The position numbers and the translations under genes are program-made. From Aliiroseovarius sp. F47248L (GTDB lineage: Bacteria; Pseudomonadota; Alphaproteobacteria; Rhodobacterales; Rhodobacteraceae): a DNA stretch of 64,000 nucleotides. The DNA lies in the NCBI RefSeq assembly GCF_023016085.1, contig NZ_JALKBF010000001.1, forward strand, positions 2,294,001 to 2,358,000. Reading direction: 5' to 3'. This document shows, one piece after another, positions 51,555 to 60,784 of the stretch (the first letter of the stretch is position 1; every line of letters begins with the position of its first letter). Under the pieces are notes generated by a model. It was not told the DNA's origin. It did not search any database and saw only the letters and a list, made by a program, of their open reading frames with translations.

Positions 51555-53279
51555 GTGGTGCCTCTTAGATCTTCCACTTCTCGCCAACTTGTTGCGGCAA
51601 TTGCAGCAGCCGTCTGTCTTGCCGATTTCACCCCTTCTGCAGCTTCGGCGGATGCGGCAGGCCCGTATCTTGCGGCGCGCCAAGCCGACCTTTCGGGCGA
51701 TTTCGCGAAGGTGGTCGAATATGGAACGCGGGCGCTGGTCGATAACCCTGAACGCGCGGATGTTCTGGAAGGGCTGGTTGTAGCACACACCGCAATGGGC
51801 GATATCGACAAGGCCTTGCCAATTGCGCACCGTTTGGCCTCGATCAATCCCGATAACCAATTGGCGGGTCTTGTGCTTCTGGGCGATGCGTTGGCCAGCG
51901 AAAACTGGGAAGAAGCGATTGCGCTGCTGCAAAGTGGTATATCGGTGGCCGGAGTCGTCGACCAGATGATCACCGCGTGGGCCAGCCTTGGCCAAGGCCG
52001 CATGTCGCAGGCGCTTGAGATTTTCGACGCTCTGTCGGAAGACCCGAACAGCCGCAGCTTTGCGCAGTTTCAAAAAGCCCTTGCACTGGCACAAGTGGGG
52101 GATTTCGAAGGCGCTGCAAACATCTTCAGCGGCAGCGAAGGCGACATGCAACTGAACCGCGGCGGCATTCTGGCTTATGCTCAAGTTCTCAGTCAACTTG
52201 ATCGGCATGCCGACGCACTGGAACTTATGAACGCCAATGCTTCTCCGCTGGTTGACCCCGAGGTTGACGACATCATCGCCCGGCTTGAAGCAGGTGAAGT
52301 GTTGCCGTTCACTGGCATCACCTCGCCAAATGACGGTGTCGCGGAACTGTTCTACGCCGTCTCTGAAAGCCGTAGCGTTGACAGCGATCCGACCATCGCG
52401 CTGATTTTCAGCCGTTTGGCAGAGTATCTGAATCCCAAGAACGCCGTCGCAACTTTGCTATCTGCGCGTTTGCTGGAGCGTTTGGAGCGTCACGAACTCG
52501 CGGTCGAGGCGTATGGCCGTGTGCCGCAGGACAGTCTTCTGTATCAGGAAGCCGCATTGGGGCGCACCGATGTCCTGCGCAGGTCTGATAAATTCGAGGA
52601 AGCCATCGACGAGCTAAAAGCATTGGCCGAAGCCTATCCCGACACTCTGCGGTTCAGGGTCGCCTTGGGCGACACGCTGATGCAGCTGGACCGGTTCAAA
52701 GAGGCACGTTCGGCGTATGATCAGGCCATTGCCGGATTTTCGAGCGATCTTCCCGGCCAGTGGGCCACCTATTTTCAGCGTGCAATTGCGCTGACCAAAC
52801 TTGACGAATGGACAGCCGCTGAAGCCGATTTCCGCAAAGCGCTGGAACTCAGCCCTGAAGAGCCAAATGTGCTAAACTATCTTGGCTATACCTATGTCGA
52901 ACGACAGGAAAACCTAGACGAGGCGCTGGACATGATCGAACGCGCCGTCGCTGCCCGCCCAGACAGTGGATACATCGTTGATAGTCTGGGCTGGGTCTTT
53001 TTCCGGTTGGGACGCTATGACGAAGCCGTTGAACAAATGGAACGCGCGGTCGAACTTATCCCCGTCGATCCCATCCTAAATGATCATCTGGGCGATACTT
53101 ATTGGGCGGTGGGTCGCAAACGCGAAGCCGAATTCCAGTGGAGCCGCGCCCTTAGCTTTGTCACTGACGACACGGATATTGAGGAAATGAACCCAGATCG
53201 CGTCCGTCGCAAGCTTGAGGTCGGATTGGACGTTGTTCTGGAAGAAGAAGGGGCCGCCCCCCTGCATCAAGCCGAATGA
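51555..53279 (+). CDS. Exported TPR-repeat protein
   Basis: A 574-residue protein with a signal peptide (about 1-30, ending near SAASA) followed by a chain of tetratricopeptide repeats, e.g. EEPNVLNYLGYTYVERQENL and SGYIVDSLGWVFFRLGRYDE. TPR proteins of this type assist assembly of envelope complexes. The start is GTG 51555 (AAGAAAG 6 bases before) or TTG 51549. Its stop overlaps ispE by 4 bases, so the pair is coupled; a link to isoprenoid synthesis is not evident. Confidence 0.82.
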   Translation: MVPLRSSTSRQLVAAIAAAVCLADFTPSAASADAAGPYLAARQADLSGDFAKVVEYGTRALVDNPERADVLEGLVVAHTAMGDIDKALPIAHRLASINPDNQLAGLVLLGDALASENWEEAIALLQSGISVAGVVDQMITAWASLGQGRMSQALEIFDALSEDPNSRSFAQFQKALALAQVGDFEGAANIFSGSEGDMQLNRGGILAYAQVLSQLDRHADALELMNANASPLVDPEVDDIIARLEAGEVLPFTGITSPNDGVAELFYAVSESRSVDSDPTIALIFSRLAEYLNPKNAVATLLSARLLERLERHELAVEAYGRVPQDSLLYQEAALGRTDVLRRSDKFEEAIDELKALAEAYPDTLRFRVALGDTLMQLDRFKEARSAYDQAIAGFSSDLPGQWATYFQRAIALTKLDEWTAAEADFRKALELSPEEPNVLNYLGYTYVERQENLDEALDMIERAVAARPDSGYIVDSLGWVFFRLGRYDEAVEQMERAVELIPVDPILNDHLGDTYWAVGRKREAEFQWSRALSFVTDDTDIEEMNPDRVRRKLEVGLDVVLEEEGAAPLHQAE

Positions 53280-54106
53280 CCATCAACAAGGTTTTTGCTC
53301 CTGCGAAGGTGAACCTGACACTGCACGTGACAGGCCAGCGCAAGGATGGCTATCACCTGCTGGACAGTCTGGTGGCGTTTGCAGATGTCGGTGATCGGAT
53401 CACCGTTATGCCCGCCGACACACCACGATTCGAGGTTATCGGGCCACGCGCCGCCGGTGTGCCGACAGATGACACCAACCTAGTTGTGCGCGCTGCCGCA
53501 CTTTTTGGAATCCCGGTTCACATCATCCTATCCAAATACCTTCCCGCTTCGGCTGGGATCGGGGGTGGCAGCTCGGACGCTGCTGCAACCCTTCTTGCGC
53601 TGTCTGATCTTGCCGGTGACACACGGCTGCCCAACGGGGCCGTAGAACTGGGGGCGGATGTGCGGGTTTGCCTGCTGCGGCAGGCTGCGCGGATGCGTGG
53701 CATTGGCGAGGATGTGATCCCCTACTCCGATTTGCCGCCGCTATATGCTGTTCTTGCAAATCCGGGCATCGAGGTGCCGACGCCTGCCGTCTTCAAGGCG
53801 CTTGAGGACAAAGAAAACCCACCTATGCCCAAACGACTGCCGCAGGGTATGAAGTCGCGCGCGTTCATCAAATGGCTGGCTAGCCAGCGCAACGACCTGC
53901 AAGACCCCGCGATCGCCGCCGCGCCGGTGATTGGTGATGTTCTGAACGCACTGTCATCCCTGCCCGACGCCCGCCTTACCCGTATGTCGGGGTCCGGGGC
54001 GACATGCTTCGCCTTGTTTGATACAGAAAAGGCCGCGCAAGACGCGGCCAGATTGTTTTCAAGTCAACAACCGGGCTGGTGGATCGAACCCGCCCGCCTT
54101 AGCTGA
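53276..54106 (+). CDS. ispE: 4-diphosphocytidyl-2-C-methyl-D-erythritol kinase
   Basis: A 276-residue GHMP kinase of the MEP isoprenoid pathway. The substrate part FAPAKVNLTLHVTGQRKDGYH is characteristic and the ATP loop is PASAGIGGGSSDAAATL, with the C-terminal MSGSGATCFALF. Convergent with the polyprenyl synthase, whose stop overlaps its last 8 bases; both serve isoprenoid formation. Confidence 0.95.
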   Translation: MTINKVFAPAKVNLTLHVTGQRKDGYHLLDSLVAFADVGDRITVMPADTPRFEVIGPRAAGVPTDDTNLVVRAAALFGIPVHIILSKYLPASAGIGGGSSDAAATLLALSDLAGDTRLPNGAVELGADVRVCLLRQAARMRGIGEDVIPYSDLPPLYAVLANPGIEVPTPAVFKALEDKENPPMPKRLPQGMKSRAFIKWLASQRNDLQDPAIAAAPVIGDVLNALSSLPDARLTRMSGSGATCFALFDTEKAAQDAARLFSSQQPGWWIEPARLS

Positions 54107-55094
54107 TCCGCGCCACTACATAATCCGCAATATCATTCAACATATCGCGAATGGGATCGTTGGGAAGCGCCTTCAAAGCGGTTTTCGCCTTGTCGGCCCA
54201 GACCATCGCATCGGCGCGCGTATCTTCCAACGCACCATGCTTGTTCATCAATTTCAGTGCATGATCCAGGTCACCATCCTGCTGGCGACCTTTTTCGATA
54301 GTGCGGGTCCAAAACGCGCGTTCTTCGGCATCCGCATTGGCAACGGCTTTTATCAACGGCAATGTCAGCTTGCGCTCGCGGAAATCATCACCAATGTTTT
54401 TGCCAATCGCATCACCGCCGGTGAAATCCAACAGATCATCTACGATCTGGAACGACACGCCCAGCGCATCGCCATAGTCGAACAACGCCTTGACCTGCGC
54501 CTCGGAAGCGCCGGCAATCACGCCTCCCACTTCGGTGGCGGCTGAAAACAGCGCGGCGGTCTTGCCGCGCACAACTTGCAGATACACAGCTTCGTCCGTT
54601 GCCAGATCCTGCGCAGCAGTCAGTTGCAACACTTCCCCTTCGGCAATCGTGGCCGACGCGTTGGCCAGAATGTCCAGTACCTGCAAGTTGCCGGTCTCGA
54701 CCATCAACTGAAAACTGCGTGAAAACAGATAATCACCCACCAGCACGCTGGACTTGTTGTCCCAAAGCAGGTTGGCAGTGGGCCGCCCACGCCGCTGACC
54801 GCTTTCGTCCACCACATCATCATGCAGCAGCGTAGCGGTATGAATAAACTCTACCGTGGCAGCCAGATGAATGTGATACGGGCCCGTGTAGCCACATAGC
54901 TTTGCCGCCGCGAGTGTCAGCATGGGGCGCAGACGCTTGCCGCCTGCGTCCACCAAATGCGCTGTTACCTCAGGAATACGCGGTGCATTCTTCGATGCCA
55001 TCCGCTGACTGATCAAGGCATTCACAGATGCCATTTCGTCCTTGAGGTGCGCGCCCAAACGTTCGTGCGGTTTATGTGCTGCTTCGATCAGCAT
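54099..55094 (-). CDS. Polyprenyl (octa/decaprenyl) diphosphate synthase
   Basis: A 331-residue trans-prenyltransferase making the quinone side chain. The first aspartate motif is LLHDDVVDESGQRRGRPTAN (DDxxD) and the second is QIVDDLLDFTG (DDxxD). The residue before the first motif suggests a long product; in this group ubiquinone-10 is usual, so decaprenyl is likely. Start ATG 55094 with GGAAGG nearby; a GTG two codons upstream (55100) is possible. Divergent from the DUF2007 gene. Confidence 0.92.
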   Translation of the reverse strand: MLIEAAHKPHERLGAHLKDEMASVNALISQRMASKNAPRIPEVTAHLVDAGGKRLRPMLTLAAAKLCGYTGPYHIHLAATVEFIHTATLLHDDVVDESGQRRGRPTANLLWDNKSSVLVGDYLFSRSFQLMVETGNLQVLDILANASATIAEGEVLQLTAAQDLATDEAVYLQVVRGKTAALFSAATEVGGVIAGASEAQVKALFDYGDALGVSFQIVDDLLDFTGGDAIGKNIGDDFRERKLTLPLIKAVANADAEERAFWTRTIEKGRQQDGDLDHALKLMNKHGALEDTRADAMVWADKAKTALKALPNDPIRDMLNDIADYVVARIS

Positions 55095-55165
55095 GATCAC
55101 CTTCCCGTCAACTTGCCCGACATCCGGCTCGACAAAGCAATGGCCCTGTCATTAAGTCCATATCT

Positions 55166-55381
55166 ATGAGAGAGCTTCTTCGGACAACAGACCCAACTTT
55201 GATCCCTTTTGTCACAGCCCTGCTTGATGGCGAGGATATAGACTGCTTTGCAATGGACGTCCATATGAGCGCGCTGGAAGGTTCGATTGGAATCTTGCCC
55301 CGACGCCTGATGGTTCTTCAACGCGATCTGTTCCGTGCGCGCGCCATCCTGCGCGACAATGGCGTGGACTATGAAGGCTGA
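55166..55381 (+). CDS. DUF2007 small protein
   Basis: A 71-residue protein matching DUF2007, with the pattern LIPFVTALLDGEDIDCFAMD near the start and RLMVLQRDLFRARAIL at the end. Some family members are called putative signal-transducing proteins, with no known role. It precedes the tRNA methyltransferase by 3 bases and is probably co-transcribed. Confidence 0.8.
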   Translation: MRELLRTTDPTLIPFVTALLDGEDIDCFAMDVHMSALEGSIGILPRRLMVLQRDLFRARAILRDNGVDYEG

Positions 55382-55384
55382 CCG

Positions 55385-56146
55385 ATGAGTTCTTCCGCCC
55401 CCGAGCTGACGAATGACGCGTTTCTAGGCGGACAGTTGACACTGACGCAACCCGCCGCAGGCTATCGTGCTGGCGTTGACCCGGTGTTTCTAGCCGCCGC
55501 CATTCCCGCCCATACAGGGCAATCCGTGCTGGAACTGGGCTGTGGGGCAGGTGCAGCAAGTCTTTGTCTTGGGCACCGCGTCGCCGGGTTACGCCTTGTG
55601 GGGCTTGAACGACAAACCATCTATGCCGACCTGGCCCGTCACAATGCCCAGCAGAACGCCATTCTCATGACCGTTTACCAAGGCGATCTGGAAAATATGC
55701 CGGCCGATTTGCGGCAAGACCGGTTCGATCACCTGATCATGAACCCCCCCTATTTTCGGCGCGACCGAGGCACCGCTTCGCCCAACGAGGTTCGCGAAGG
55801 CGCATTGGGCGAGGATACGCCCCTAACCGCTTGGCTTGATCACGCCACCCGTCGCCTTCTGCCCGGCGGTTACATGACGCTGATCCAGAACGCAGAGCGT
55901 TTGCCCGAAGTATTGCGCGCCATGGACCAAAGGCTGGGGTCTGTCGTCGTGAAACCCCTTTGCCCGCGTATTGGGCGTGCAGCATCACTGGTGATTGTTC
56001 AGGCGCGCAAGGGTGCGCGCGGTGCGTTTCGTCTCGCGGCCCCGCTTGTTTTGCACGAAGGGGCACAACACACGGTAGACCGCGAACACTATACTCCTGA
56101 AGTTGCTGACATTTTGCGCAATGGTGCTGCAGTTTTACTTGAATGA
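55385..56146 (+). CDS. tRNA1(Val) (adenine37-N6)-methyltransferase-like (TrmN6)
   Basis: A 253-residue SAM enzyme. Motif I is VLELGCGAGAASLCL and the catalytic NPPY of N6-adenine and N5-glutamine methyltransferases is in HLIMNPPYFRR. The N-terminal FLGGQLTLTQPAAGYRAGVDPVFLAAA is typical of the TrmN6/YfiC family. The exact tRNA position is by homology. Confidence 0.87.
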   Translation: MSSSAPELTNDAFLGGQLTLTQPAAGYRAGVDPVFLAAAIPAHTGQSVLELGCGAGAASLCLGHRVAGLRLVGLERQTIYADLARHNAQQNAILMTVYQGDLENMPADLRQDRFDHLIMNPPYFRRDRGTASPNEVREGALGEDTPLTAWLDHATRRLLPGGYMTLIQNAERLPEVLRAMDQRLGSVVVKPLCPRIGRAASLVIVQARKGARGAFRLAAPLVLHEGAQHTVDREHYTPEVADILRNGAAVLLE

Positions 56147-56265
56147 GTGAGCCAGTTTGTTCCGCTTGTTCCGGCTTTTTTTACCAACTCCCCTTCACTC
56201 TTAGTGACAAGCCCCCAAATATGTGGTGCACTTAACTTGTCCAAATACATCAGAGGAGGAACGCC

Positions 56266-56433
56266 ATGAGCTTGAGTTCGCATCTTGAAGAGCTGCGGAG
56301 AAAACACGAGGTTCTCTCTGAAAAGGTCGAGGCGATCCAACGGTCGCCCGGCAGCAGCGACCACGAGATTTCTGAGCTTAAGAAGCAGAAACTCCTGCTC
56401 AAAGAGGAAATTGAGCGTCTCGCAACCGCCTAA
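56266..56433 (+). CDS. YdcH/DUF465 small coiled-coil protein
   Basis: A 55-residue protein beginning MSLSSHLEELRRKHEVLSE, with SSDHEISELKKQKLLLKEEI, the YdcH-like (DUF465) pattern. GAGGAGGA lies 5 bases before the ATG. Predicted to be a short helical hairpin. Function unknown. The stop is 16 bases from the convergent EamA gene. Confidence 0.88.
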   Translation: MSLSSHLEELRRKHEVLSEKVEAIQRSPGSSDHEISELKKQKLLLKEEIERLATA

Positions 56434-56449
56434 GGCCAATCAGACCGGG

Positions 56450-57325
56450 TCAGTTGCCTGCGCTTCGTGCCGAACTGGCCCGCGCGGCCATCGCCGCGCC
56501 GAATGTGATTAAAACACCGGCAAGAATCAATGATGGTCGAGGAGTTGCCACACCGGCAACGACCAGAACAAGCGTCGACAACAACGGTGCGCCATAACTC
56601 GCAACGCCAAGAAGCTGTATGTCGCCCTGCTTGACGCCGATATCCCACACATAAAACGCCAAACCAACCGGCCCCAGTCCAAGCCCCAGAACGGCGGACC
56701 AGCCAAGTGTATTTGTTGGCCAAACCGTTGCTTCCCAGAGCAAATGCGCCCCTGCCGAAAGAACCGCCGTTGACAGGCAAAACACCACGACAGAAGCCGT
56801 TGGCGTATGGCCCAACTTGCGCGACAAGACGGAATAGCCAGACCAGCTCAAAGCACAGAGAAAAGCCAACCCAAACCCTGGAAGCGCATCCTTAGCGAAC
56901 CCACCGGCACCCCCCAGAACGATGATCGCTGCGCCGATAAAAGACACAATCGCACCAACTATGTGCAACGGCCTAAGACGCTCGCCCGGCAATAAGCCCG
57001 AGAACAACACGATCAACAGCGGCCACAAATAGGCAATCAGTCCAGCTTCAGCGGCCGGAGCCATTCGCAACGCCGAAAAATATAACGCGTGATATCCAAA
57101 CAAGCCCAGCGTTCCGAACAGATAAACGCGCCAGCCAATCTGTCGCAACACATGGAATTCACCCGTCCAGCCGATCCAAACCAGCCCTACCGAGCCACCG
57201 ATAAGAAACGCCATCGCCGTCAACTGAAACGGCGGCACTGGAACAGTACCCACCGTAAACAAGGCCAATAACGACCAAAGCAGCACCGCAACGAAGCCGG
57301 TAACTGTCGCCTTGCCTCGCGTCAT
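56450..57325 (-). CDS. EamA-family (DMT) transporter
   Basis: A 291-residue membrane protein with ten predicted helices in two EamA repeats, e.g. APAAEAGLIAYLWPLLIVLFSGLLPGERL and a mirror SYGAPLLSTLVLVVAGVATP. Such carriers export amino acids or metabolites. The ATG at 57325 overlaps the stop of the LysR gene by 4 bases, so the regulator probably controls the exporter in the same transcript. Confidence 0.87.
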   Translation of the reverse strand: MTRGKATVTGFVAVLLWSLLALFTVGTVPVPPFQLTAMAFLIGGSVGLVWIGWTGEFHVLRQIGWRVYLFGTLGLFGYHALYFSALRMAPAAEAGLIAYLWPLLIVLFSGLLPGERLRPLHIVGAIVSFIGAAIIVLGGAGGFAKDALPGFGLAFLCALSWSGYSVLSRKLGHTPTASVVVFCLSTAVLSAGAHLLWEATVWPTNTLGWSAVLGLGLGPVGLAFYVWDIGVKQGDIQLLGVASYGAPLLSTLVLVVAGVATPRPSLILAGVLITFGAAMAARASSARSAGN

Positions 57326-58263
57326 GATAGCACTTCCACCGGAACGACGGTCATGTCCGTTGCACAGGATGCTGTTTTTGCCATCTCGGCCAAGATCCAG
57401 TCTCGAAAAGCAGCGATTTCTGGCCGAACTTCTTGGCCCGGACGGCAAAGGAACCGAAACTTTGCAGCCGTCCCCAACGCGATTTTGAACGGCGCAACCA
57501 ATCGTCCATCTGCCAGATATTTAATGACGAATGCACGGCGCCCCAAAACCACGCCAGCCCCGGACAAAGCAGCGTCTAATGCGTGGTCGGGCTGTGAAAA
57601 ACTCGAAGAAATCCGCGGCACCTCGTCAATACCGACCGCCTTGAACCAAGCTGGCCAGTCACAGCGAGGGTTCAAGAAATCGTCCGAACTGTTGTGGATC
57701 AACTGCGCATTCAAAAGATCCTGCGGCGTAGTAACCCGCTTTGCAAGCTCAGGCAGCATAACCGGCGCTAGCCACTCAGGCTCAAGCGGCTGCGAAAACA
57801 GCCCATCGTCCGGCCCATAACCAAACCGGATCGCGACATCGACTTCATCTTTGGTCAGATCCATTATGCGCAAGCCTGCGGTAAACCTAAGTTCGATATC
57901 GGGATGGTCTTGCGCAAAATCATACATACGCGGAGCAAGCCATTTAGCAGTAAAAGCAGGCCCAGCAGTTACTGTCAGCACATCGGTTTCCACACTACGC
58001 CGCGCTCCTCTCCAGGCCGCAGTCAACGCCGCAAACCCCTCGGATGTCCCAGAGGCAAGAACGCGCCCTGCTTCGGTCAATTCAACAGCCCTATTCAGCC
58101 GGTTGAACAGCGGTGCGCCAAAATGTTCTTCAAGTGATTTGATCTGAAACGACAAGGCTGCCGGGGTTACGTTCAGTTCAGCCGCTGCACGTTGAAAAGA
58201 CATGTGACGCGCAGCGGCGTCAAAGGCACGCAATGCAGTCAGCGGAGGCAGTCTTTCATTCAT
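57322..58263 (-). CDS. LysR-family regulator, GcvA-like
   Basis: A 313-residue regulator. The winged helix (LPPLTALRAFDAAARHMSFQRAAAELNVTP is in the typical GcvA-type form) and the effector domain from about 90 are complete. It precedes and is coupled to the EamA exporter. The divergent region upstream (58264-58366) is AT-rich and could contain its binding sites; TTAA repeats with 6-base spacing lie near 58268. Confidence 0.87.
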   Translation of the reverse strand: MNERLPPLTALRAFDAAARHMSFQRAAAELNVTPAALSFQIKSLEEHFGAPLFNRLNRAVELTEAGRVLASGTSEGFAALTAAWRGARRSVETDVLTVTAGPAFTAKWLAPRMYDFAQDHPDIELRFTAGLRIMDLTKDEVDVAIRFGYGPDDGLFSQPLEPEWLAPVMLPELAKRVTTPQDLLNAQLIHNSSDDFLNPRCDWPAWFKAVGIDEVPRISSSFSQPDHALDAALSGAGVVLGRRAFVIKYLADGRLVAPFKIALGTAAKFRFLCRPGQEVRPEIAAFRDWILAEMAKTASCATDMTVVPVEVLS

Positions 58264-58366
58264 TTCGGTTAAGTATCATTAATGTGAAACCAGTAAAAGT
58301 CTCATTTGTATAAATATTACATTCATACAATATCCTATCAGGAAAGAATATTTAAAGGATAGCGCT

Positions 58367-58549
58367 ATGTTGGAAACAGCGACAAATGATAAACGGCTTC
58401 GTCGGGCATATGACCGCGCGCATGCGCAACGTGCAATCATTTTTTGTGCCTACCTCCGCCGACTGCGCTCGTTCCTGCACTGGCCACTTGCGAATAGAAA
58501 CGGGGCCAGCCTGTTCAGCCAGCCCCGAAAAAACGATTGCCCTGCGTGA
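58367..58549 (+). CDS. Possible small protein, uncertain
   Basis: A 60-codon frame beginning MLETATNDKRLRRAYDRAHA, with AAAGGA 9 bases before the ATG, in an AT-rich region divergent from the LysR gene. The arginine-rich N-terminal 40 residues look like a short basic protein, but the last part runs into a hairpin (58501-58527) that serves the opposite strand. Without homologues I cannot tell whether it is translated. Confidence 0.35.
   Translation: MLETATNDKRLRRAYDRAHAQRAIIFCAYLRRLRSFLHWPLANRNGASLFSQPRKNDCPA
58501..58527 (-). terminator. Possible phbB terminator
   Basis: CGGGGC/GCCCCG arms (58501-58506 and 58522-58527) form a hairpin read on the minus strand 23 bases after phbB, followed by TTTCTATT. 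The T-run is weak. Confidence 0.5.
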
Positions 58550-59272
58550 TCAGACGAAGAATTGTGCCCCGTTGGCCGAAATGGTTGATCCGTTGATAAA
58601 CTGCGCGTCATCGGATGCCAGGAACGTTACACAACGCGCGATCTCTTCTGGTTCGCCAAGACGACCTGCCGGGATGCCCGAGATGATCGACTCGCGCACT
58701 TTTTCCGGCACAGCCATCACCATCTCGGTGGCGATGTAGCCGGGGCAAATTGCGTTGGCGGTGATGCCCGCACGCGCGCCTTCTTGGGCCAGAGATTTGA
58801 CGATCCCAAGATCGCCCGCTTTGGTCGCAGCGTAGTTCACCTGAGCGAACTGACCTTTCTGGCCATTGATTGAACTGATGACGATGACACGGCCAAACTT
58901 GCGTTCGCGCATGCCGGGCCAGATCGGATGGACCGTGTTGAACACGCCCGTCAGGTTGGTGTCGATCACCTCCTGCCACTGTTCAGGTGTCATTTTGTGA
59001 AACGGAGCATCCCGTGTGATTCCAGCGTTGGCAACCACAACGTCGATTGGTCCGACTTCGGCTTCGACTTTCGCCAAACCGGCCTTGGACGCCTCGTAGT
59101 CACCAACATTCCATTTGTATGTCTTGATGCCGGTTTCTTTGGTGAAGGCCGCGGCCTTTTCGTCGTTGCCAGCATAAGTGGCAGCCACGTCGTAGCCTTC
59201 TGCTTTCAAGGCCTTGGAAATAGCCGCGCCAATACCGCGCGACCCGCCTGTGACCAGTGCAACTCGAGCCAT
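58550..59272 (-). CDS. phbB: Acetoacetyl-CoA reductase
   Basis: A 240-residue NADPH-dependent SDR producing (R)-3-hydroxybutyryl-CoA for polyhydroxybutyrate. The fold motifs are VTGGSRGIGAAISKAL, NAGITRD, the serine in ISSINGQKGQFAQVN and catalytic YAATKAG. ATG 59272 gives the usual 240-residue protein. It lies downstream of phbA on the same strand, separated by the phbA terminator, so it has its own promoter. Confidence 0.95.
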   Translation of the reverse strand: MARVALVTGGSRGIGAAISKALKAEGYDVAATYAGNDEKAAAFTKETGIKTYKWNVGDYEASKAGLAKVEAEVGPIDVVVANAGITRDAPFHKMTPEQWQEVIDTNLTGVFNTVHPIWPGMRERKFGRVIVISSINGQKGQFAQVNYAATKAGDLGIVKSLAQEGARAGITANAICPGYIATEMVMAVPEKVRESIISGIPAGRLGEPEEIARCVTFLASDDAQFINGSTISANGAQFFV

Positions 59273-59362
59273 GTAATCCTCCATTATTGAATCTAGGTAT
59301 GGAAACACTGTTACCTTTTACGCACCTACTGCGCAATATTGTTGCGTAAACATTTTGCCGCA

Positions 59363-59384
59363 ATGCAGATATATTTTTCTGCAT
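59363..59384. promoter_or_regulatory. Inverted repeat upstream of phbB, possible PhaR site
   Basis: ATGCAG-N10-CTGCAT is a perfect 6-bp inverted repeat about 90 bases before phbB. Its CTGC/GCAG elements recall the PhaR recognition sequence, though in this copy the arms point outward with a longer spacer than the usual CTGC-N3/4-GCAG. Confidence 0.35.
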
Positions 59385-59400
59385 TACCTCAGTGTAACAA

Positions 59401-59424
59401 AAAAGGCGCCCGCGGGCGCCTTTT
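59401..59424 (-). terminator. phbA terminator
   Basis: A perfect 24-base palindrome with core GGCGCCCGCGGGCGCC and A/T flanks. On the minus strand it is followed by a TTTTTT run, 21 bases after the phbA stop. Confidence 0.85.
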
Positions 59425-59444
59425 CTTCAAGATATTTCGATGCG

Positions 59445-60620
59445 TTAAGGACGTTCAAGGCACATGGCAACACCCATGCCGCCACCGATGCACAGTGTCG
59501 CCAGACCTTTCTTGGCATCGCGGCGTTTCATCTCGAACAACAGTGTGTTCAGGATACGGCAGCCGGATGCACCGATTGGGTGGCCGATGGCAATCGCGCC
59601 ACCGTTCACGTTCACGATGGAGGTATCCCAATCCATATCTTTGTTGACGGCGCAGGCCTGAGCCGCAAATGCTTCGTTTGCTTCGACAAGATCAAGATCC
59701 TGCGCTTTCCAGCCGGCCTTTTCCAACGCTTTGTTCGACGCATGGATCGGACCGACACCCATGATCGACGGGTCCAGCCCGGCGGTCGCATATGAGGCAA
59801 TGCGCGCCAATGGTTCCAATCCGCGTTTTTCCGCTTCATCGGCTGTCATCAGAAGCACTGCCGCAGCTCCGTCATTGATGCCCGAAGCATTCGCGGCCGT
59901 CACCGAGCCGTCCTTGGTAAAGGCCGGGCGCAGTTTCTGCATGGCTTCCATAGTTGCGCCGTGGCGGATGTACTCATCCTGATCGACAACCGTCTCGCCT
60001 TTGCGGGTTTTTACGATGAACGGAATGATTTCATCTGCGAACTTACCCGCTTTTTGGGCCGCTTCCGCCTTGTTTTGCGATGCAACCGCAAATTCATCCT
60101 GCATATCGCGGGTGATTTGCCATTGCTGGGCAACATTCTCGGCGGTTTGCCCCATGTGATAGCCATTGAAGGCATCCCAAAGACCGTCTTTAATCATGCA
60201 ATCGATGAACTTCATATCGCCCATCTTGTGACCTGCTCGCAGATGCGCCACATGGGGGCTGAGCGACATATTTTCCTGACCACCTGCTGCGACAATGGCG
60301 GCGTCCCCAAGCATCACATGTTGCGCGCCAAGAGCGACGGTGCGCAGGCCAGATCCGCAAACCTGGTTGATCCCCCAGGCCGAGCTTTCTTTGGGCAGCC
60401 CTGCATTGATATGTGCCTGGCGTGCGGGGTTCTGACCCTGACCGGCTTGCAGCACCTGCCCCAAGATGGTCTCGCTGACTTCAGATTTGTCGATACCGGC
60501 ACGGGCAACGATCGCCTCAAGCACAGCGGTTCCAAGGTCGTGGGCAGGCGTGTTGGCAAATGAGCCCGAAAAGCTGCCGACGGCAGTCCGCGCAGCAGAT
60601 ACGATTACAACGTTGGTCAT
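59445..60620 (-). CDS. phbA: Acetyl-CoA acetyltransferase (beta-ketothiolase)
   Basis: A 391-residue thiolase condensing two acetyl-CoA to acetoacetyl-CoA. The acyl-accepting Cys88 is in [11 protein letters not shown], and the proton-relay residues are in [11 protein letters not shown] and [11 protein letters not shown]. It forms the PHB precursor pair with phbB. The ATG at 60620 gives the standard [12 protein letters not shown] start. A CTGC-N3-GCAG box lies about 100 bases upstream. Confidence 0.96.
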   Translation of the reverse strand: MTNVVIVSAARTAVGSFSGSFANTPAHDLGTAVLEAIVARAGIDKSEVSETILGQVLQAGQGQNPARQAHINAGLPKESSAWGINQVCGSGLRTVALGAQHVMLGDAAIVAAGGQENMSLSPHVAHLRAGHKMGDMKFIDCMIKDGLWDAFNGYHMGQTAENVAQQWQITRDMQDEFAVASQNKAEAAQKAGKFADEIIPFIVKTRKGETVVDQDEYIRHGATMEAMQKLRPAFTKDGSVTAANASGINDGAAAVLLMTADEAEKRGLEPLARIASYATAGLDPSIMGVGPIHASNKALEKAGWKAQDLDLVEANEAFAAQACAVNKDMDWDTSIVNVNGGAIAIGHPIGASGCRILNTLLFEMKRRDAKKGLATLCIGGGMGVAMCLERP

Positions 60621-60717
60621 GATGGGTCCTTTTCCTCCGAACTGACGGATCCGCACCTTCAAATCGTCGCCAAAGGACGGAATTAAGGCAGGAAACCGAT
60701 GTTAGGCGCATCCTGTG

Positions 60718-60728
60718 CTGCATTGCAG
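60718..60728. promoter_or_regulatory. PhaR-like box upstream of phbA
   Basis: CTGCATTGCAG at 60718-60728 is a match to the CTGC-N3-GCAG recognition pattern reported for PhaR in Rhodobacter, located 98 bases before the phbA start. The rest of the 164-base gap shows no other element. Confidence 0.45.
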
Positions 60729-60784
60729 AGGAAATCAAGTCGCACGCACAGCTTGCGACCGTACGCCCCCTTCGCACGATTGGT

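Noticed and set aside
58264..58366. CtrA box before the LysR gene
   Set aside because: TTAA copies are separated by 6 bases, not the 7 required for the TTAA-N7-TTAA site.
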